NCBI GenBank assembly: GCA_020718925.1
Contig: DYRC01000191.1
Coordinates: forward strand, 1-7,910
DNA length: 7,910 bases
Reading direction: 5' to 3'
From: Desulfonema limicola
GTDB lineage: Bacteria; Desulfobacterota; Desulfobacteria; Desulfobacterales; DYRC01
Within the stretch, counting starts at the first letter, position 1, and every line of letters begins with the position of its first letter. Both the position numbers and the translations under genes were made by a program. Below, piece after piece: positions 5,786 through 7,910 of this stretch. The notes beneath the pieces are model-generated. The model ran no database searches. It was not told the origin of the DNA and worked only from the letters and a program-made list of their open reading frames with translations.

Positions 5786-6813
5786 GGCTTGTTCCAGAAT
5801 TTATGGCTGAACATCTGGCTTGCTGGCGTGAGACCGTAGATGGCGTCAGCCGCCATCAGCACCACCGCATTTGTCCAAGTATTTTTTTCTTCGGGCCATA
5901 TTGTCATGTCAGGATAAGTATGACCGCACCAGAAAGAGCCGTCTTCATAGCGTTTATCGCAAATCCAGTTGAACACGATTTCCGATTGGCTGCGATTTCC
6001 CATAGCCGATAATGCCAGACAAAATTCCGAAGTTTCTGCCAAAGTTACCCAAGGTCGGTCAGAGACGCATCGGACGCCCTGACCTTCCATGACAAATTTT
6101 TTCCAGTATTTATCAATGCGTTTTCGGGCAGATTGCCCCCTGAGTGCGCCGCATAAAATCGGATAAAACCAGTCCATTGAAAATCGGGATTTGCTCACAT
6201 TGAAGATGTATGGTCTGCGGCAGATAGCGTCTTCCAATTTTTTAAGGGCATTTTCCCATTCGGGCATGTTATGGTTTAACTCAGATGCAATTGCCAACGC
6301 GCACTTCAGACTCATATAAACAGAACTTGAGCCGGTTAAGAGCGCCATCTTATCCGTATGCCCTTCAGGACTGACTGCCCAATAGATTTCGCCGCCCGGA
6401 GCCTGAAGATTCACGGCAAAATTAATGGCAGCCCTGATTACATCCCAATATTGCTTTACAAAAGCCTTATCGCGGGTGATCAGAAAATAATGATACGCTC
6501 CGACGGCAATATAAGAAGACATATTCGCTTCGCGTGTTTTATCTTCAGGCTGTCCGTTTTTGTATGAACAATACCAACTGCCGTCTTCCAATTGTGTCTG
6601 CGCCAGCCATTCAAACGCACGGCGGGCTTGCTGAAAATATCCGGCAATACTCAGTCCCATTGCCGCTTCAACATGATCCCACGGATCGGTTTTTCCGCCG
6701 CAGAACCAGGGAATTTCTCCGCTGTCTTTCTGTGTTTTTGCAATAAAATCAATCGCTGCGTCAATAGGCGCGGCGCATATCGCCTCCGATGGCAGGCTTT
6801 GCCTCATGGTCAT
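5782..6813 (-). CDS. Prenyltransferase/squalene-cyclase-like alpha-barrel protein of unknown function
   Basis: This 343-residue soluble protein has no signal peptide. Landmarks are GEIPWFCGGKTDPWDHVEAA (32-51), a QW-like repeat QTQLEDGSWY (72-81), LLTGSSSVYMSLKCAL (158-173), SRFSMDWFYPIL (209-220), CVSDRPWVTLAETSEFCLAL (249-268), EDGSFWCGHTYPD (290-302) and EKNTWTNAVVLMAADA (309-324). Repeated helical hairpins with DGS-W turns indicate an alpha/alpha toroid as in squalene cyclases, prenyltransferase beta subunits and six-hairpin glycosidases. Databases tend to name such proteins prenyltransferase or hypothetical, and I recall close relatives in actinobacteria next to glycosyltransferase and methyltransferase genes. 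The canonical DxDD motif of squalene-hopene cyclase and the zinc ligands of prenyltransferases are not evident, so a glycan-processing or binding role is equally possible. The ATG at 6813 follows AAGAAGGG with 7 nt spacing. It overlaps the acyltransferase gene by 4 nt. Confidence 0.82.
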   Translation of the reverse strand: MTMRQSLPSEAICAAPIDAAIDFIAKTQKDSGEIPWFCGGKTDPWDHVEAAMGLSIAGYFQQARRAFEWLAQTQLEDGSWYCSYKNGQPEDKTREANMSSYIAVGAYHYFLITRDKAFVKQYWDVIRAAINFAVNLQAPGGEIYWAVSPEGHTDKMALLTGSSSVYMSLKCALAIASELNHNMPEWENALKKLEDAICRRPYIFNVSKSRFSMDWFYPILCGALRGQSARKRIDKYWKKFVMEGQGVRCVSDRPWVTLAETSEFCLALSAMGNRSQSEIVFNWICDKRYEDGSFWCGHTYPDMTIWPEEKNTWTNAVVLMAADAIYGLTPASQMFSHKFWNKP

Positions 6814-6845
6814 TTATGATCCCTTCTTAAAATATATAAGCACTT

Positions 6846-7130
6846 CTATTCACAATTTTGGGCTTTTTTATAAACAAACCCTTTATCTCTTTTTCCGACA
6901 GCAATAACAAGCACACAGATTTCATCATCAATAACCTCATAAACAAGCCTGTAGCCTGAATCTCTCAATTTTATCTTGTAATGATTATCGAAACCATGAA
7001 GTCTTGAAGAGATAATTTCAGGATTTTCAAGACGCTCTGATAACTTTTTCTTAAACTGAATTTTAATTGAATTATCAAGCTTATTCCATTCTTTCAATGC
7101 TTTGGGAATAAATTTCAGTTTATAACTCAT
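6846..7130 (-). CDS. relE: RelE-family mRNA interferase toxin
   Basis: This 94-residue toxin of a type II toxin-antitoxin system enters the ribosomal A site and cleaves mRNA, halting translation when the antitoxin is degraded. It aligns without gaps to my recollection of E. coli K-12 RelE through about residue 87: ALKEWNKL (11-18), LKKKL-type helix, YKIKLRDSGYRLVYEVID (51-68), VIAVGKRDKGFVYKKA (75-90). All residues known as catalytic or rRNA/mRNA-contacting in RelE are kept: K52, K54, R61, R81 and Y87. The toxin is therefore predicted to be active. Its ATG lies 11 nt inside the antitoxin gene, with GAGGTG about 7 nt upstream, so translation is coupled. The sequence is AT-rich (57 G/C among bases 6901-7080, about 32 percent) compared with the genes on its left, suggesting lateral acquisition. 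Confidence 0.95.
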   Translation of the reverse strand: MSYKLKFIPKALKEWNKLDNSIKIQFKKKLSERLENPEIISSRLHGFDNHYKIKLRDSGYRLVYEVIDDEICVLVIAVGKRDKGFVYKKAQNCE

Positions 7131-7371
7131 CCAAAGCCACCTCTATTGCCTGCGATTTTTCATGTTGCCTTTCCTGAACGATAAGCCCCAACTCATAATC
7201 TTCCAGTCTATCTAATAAAGCTTCATATAGCTCCGCCGGAACAAGATATGCAGAGGGCTTATTGCGTTTGAAAATCGCTATTACATTTTTACCGGCATGT
7301 TTTAACACGCTGTCCGGATTTTTTTTAAATTCCGACATACATGCAGAATATTTTGCCAAAACTGATTCCAT
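7120..7371 (-). CDS. Phd/YefM (StbD-like) family antitoxin
   Basis: An 83-residue antitoxin that should neutralise the RelE toxin encoded next to it and repress their shared promoter. The N-terminal part has the Phd/YefM DNA-binding and dimerisation pattern: YSACMSEFKKNPDSVLKHAG (8-27), then VIAIFKRNKPSAYLVPAELYEALL (31-54). The C-terminal tail (LEDYELGLIVQERQHEK, ending IEVALDEL) looks like the toxin-wrapping tail of RelB, which ends VTLDEL in E. coli. This hybrid layout is typical of StbD/YafN-type partners of RelE toxins. The ATG at 7371 is chosen because AAAGGA (7378-7383 on the opposite strand) lies 6 nt upstream; a longer GTG start at 7419 would add 16 residues with no Shine-Dalgarno and overlap the upstream stop. 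Such modules usually repress their own promoter, but I see no clear operator in the 37-nt gap upstream. Confidence 0.9.
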   Translation of the reverse strand: MESVLAKYSACMSEFKKNPDSVLKHAGKNVIAIFKRNKPSAYLVPAELYEALLDRLEDYELGLIVQERQHEKSQAIEVALDEL

Positions 7372-7373
7372 AA

Positions 7374-7394
7374 TCAATCCTTTTTCTTTTTCAT
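7374..7394 (-). other. Tiny leader frame MKKKKD upstream of the antitoxin
   Basis: ATG at 7394 opens a six-codon frame (M-K-K-K-K-D) whose TGA ends 2 nt before the antitoxin ATG and covers its Shine-Dalgarno. A ribosome reading it could terminate and re-initiate at the antitoxin. It has no Shine-Dalgarno of its own and may be chance. Confidence 0.15.
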
Positions 7395-7408
7395 AAAAAA
7401 AATGATAC

Positions 7409-7910
7409 TTACGCCTCACTCAATCCCGGCAATTCTTTGACAATCTTCACCGTCTCAAGGCTGACCGTAATCACTTTTCCGATCAGTTTCACAATGTACT
7501 GCGGATCATCCGCCCGATTCGGATCATTGACAATTCCGCTCCGTTTGTCGGTCTTCACCTGATACTGGTCAATTATCCAGTCCAAAGCAGAACGATTTCC
7601 CAGCCGGTATTCATAAGCCTCTTCGGGAATACCGGAAAGCGTCAGGAAATTATTGTAAATAATCGCGGTTTTATCTTTTGAAAGCCGCATCTTTTCAACG
7701 CGCCAGTTGAGCCTTTCAGCAGCAGCTTCGATCTGTGTTAACGGAAATTCAGGCTGATTTTCATAATTCACATGCAGTTCCGCAAGCTTTCTTCCGGCGT
7801 CCGCAAAAGCCCGGAAATCCGGCGCAAACGGAATGCGGGGAAGTTCGCGCTTCAGATTGGCGGCGTATTTCTCGCGGTATTGCGGACAATGCAGAAGTCC
7901 GTAAATATAA
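7409..7910 (-). CDS. Type ISP restriction-modification enzyme, C-terminal part (gene runs off the right edge)
   Basis: The last 166 residues are visible, ending with TAA at 7409-7411; the frame is open through the right edge. The sequence YIYGLLHCPQYREKYAANLK, then ELPRIPFAPDFRAFADAG, RKLAELHVNYE, EYRLGNRSALDWIIDQYQVK, SGIVNDPN and YIVKLIGKVITVSLETVKIV is the conserved C-terminal target-recognition region of type ISP restriction-modification proteins (LlaGI/LlaBIII class). These are single polypeptides that combine nuclease, translocase, N6-adenine methyltransferase and specificity domains. The remainder of the roughly 1500-residue protein lies outside. The part that is present is intact, ending in LPGLSEA. 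The GTG at 7771 is an internal valine, not a start. The gene is followed after 37 nt by the toxin-antitoxin pair in the same direction. Confidence 0.9.
   Translation of the reverse strand, partial: YIYGLLHCPQYREKYAANLKRELPRIPFAPDFRAFADAGRKLAELHVNYENQPEFPLTQIEAAAERLNWRVEKMRLSKDKTAIIYNNFLTLSGIPEEAYEYRLGNRSALDWIIDQYQVKTDKRSGIVNDPNRADDPQYIVKLIGKVITVSLETVKIVKELPGLSEA

Noticed and set aside
1..7910. CRISPR array, tRNA, rRNA or complete insertion sequence
   Set aside because: No regularly spaced direct repeats, cloverleaf pattern, ribosomal RNA signature or transposase with terminal inverted repeats was seen by eye.

Overview
The window reads as a chromosomal segment of a Gram-negative, probably anaerobic bacterium, most likely a deltaproteobacterium (Desulfobacterota, Desulfobacteraceae or Desulfonema type). 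This placement is inference. It rests on a small acidic two-cluster 4Fe-4S ferredoxin, remnants of a FadL/OmpP1-type outer-membrane protein in a form I recall from sulfate reducers, and a GC-rich palindromic intergenic repeat of the kind scattered through such genomes.

Left part, plus strand (1-3119). The window opens with the last 49 codons of an unidentified protein. Next comes a badly decayed FadL/OmpP1-like pseudogene (about 168-519) whose N-terminal sequence can be pieced together across all three frames. Two tiny overlapping reading frames (544-678 and 672-851) follow and lead with almost no gap into topA, an intact DNA topoisomerase I (754 aa) with four zinc-binding segments.

Middle, minus strand (3125-4896). 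topA converges on a flippase-like integral membrane protein of the lysylphosphatidylglycerol-synthase TM family. The two are separated by a nested palindromic repeat that probably also terminates transcription. Upstream of the flippase gene lies a frameshifted and truncated TlpA/thioredoxin-like remnant, then a ferredoxin gene with its own candidate promoter and a strong intrinsic terminator.

Right part, minus strand (5066-7910). In transcription order from the right edge there are: the C-terminus of a type ISP restriction-modification enzyme; a Phd/YefM-type antitoxin overlapping a RelE toxin whose catalytic residues are all retained; a conserved protein of unknown biochemistry usually labelled prenyltransferase-like; and a hexapeptide-repeat acyltransferase overlapping it by 4 nt. 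The last two look like a co-translated pair and could act together on a glycan or lipid. The toxin-antitoxin module is visibly AT-richer than its neighbours, which suggests acquisition.

Two broken genes, a toxin-antitoxin pair, a restriction enzyme and a dispersed repeat in under 8 kb point to a locus that has been rearranged around stable core genes (topA, ferredoxin). No rRNA, tRNA, CRISPR array or complete insertion sequence was recognised.
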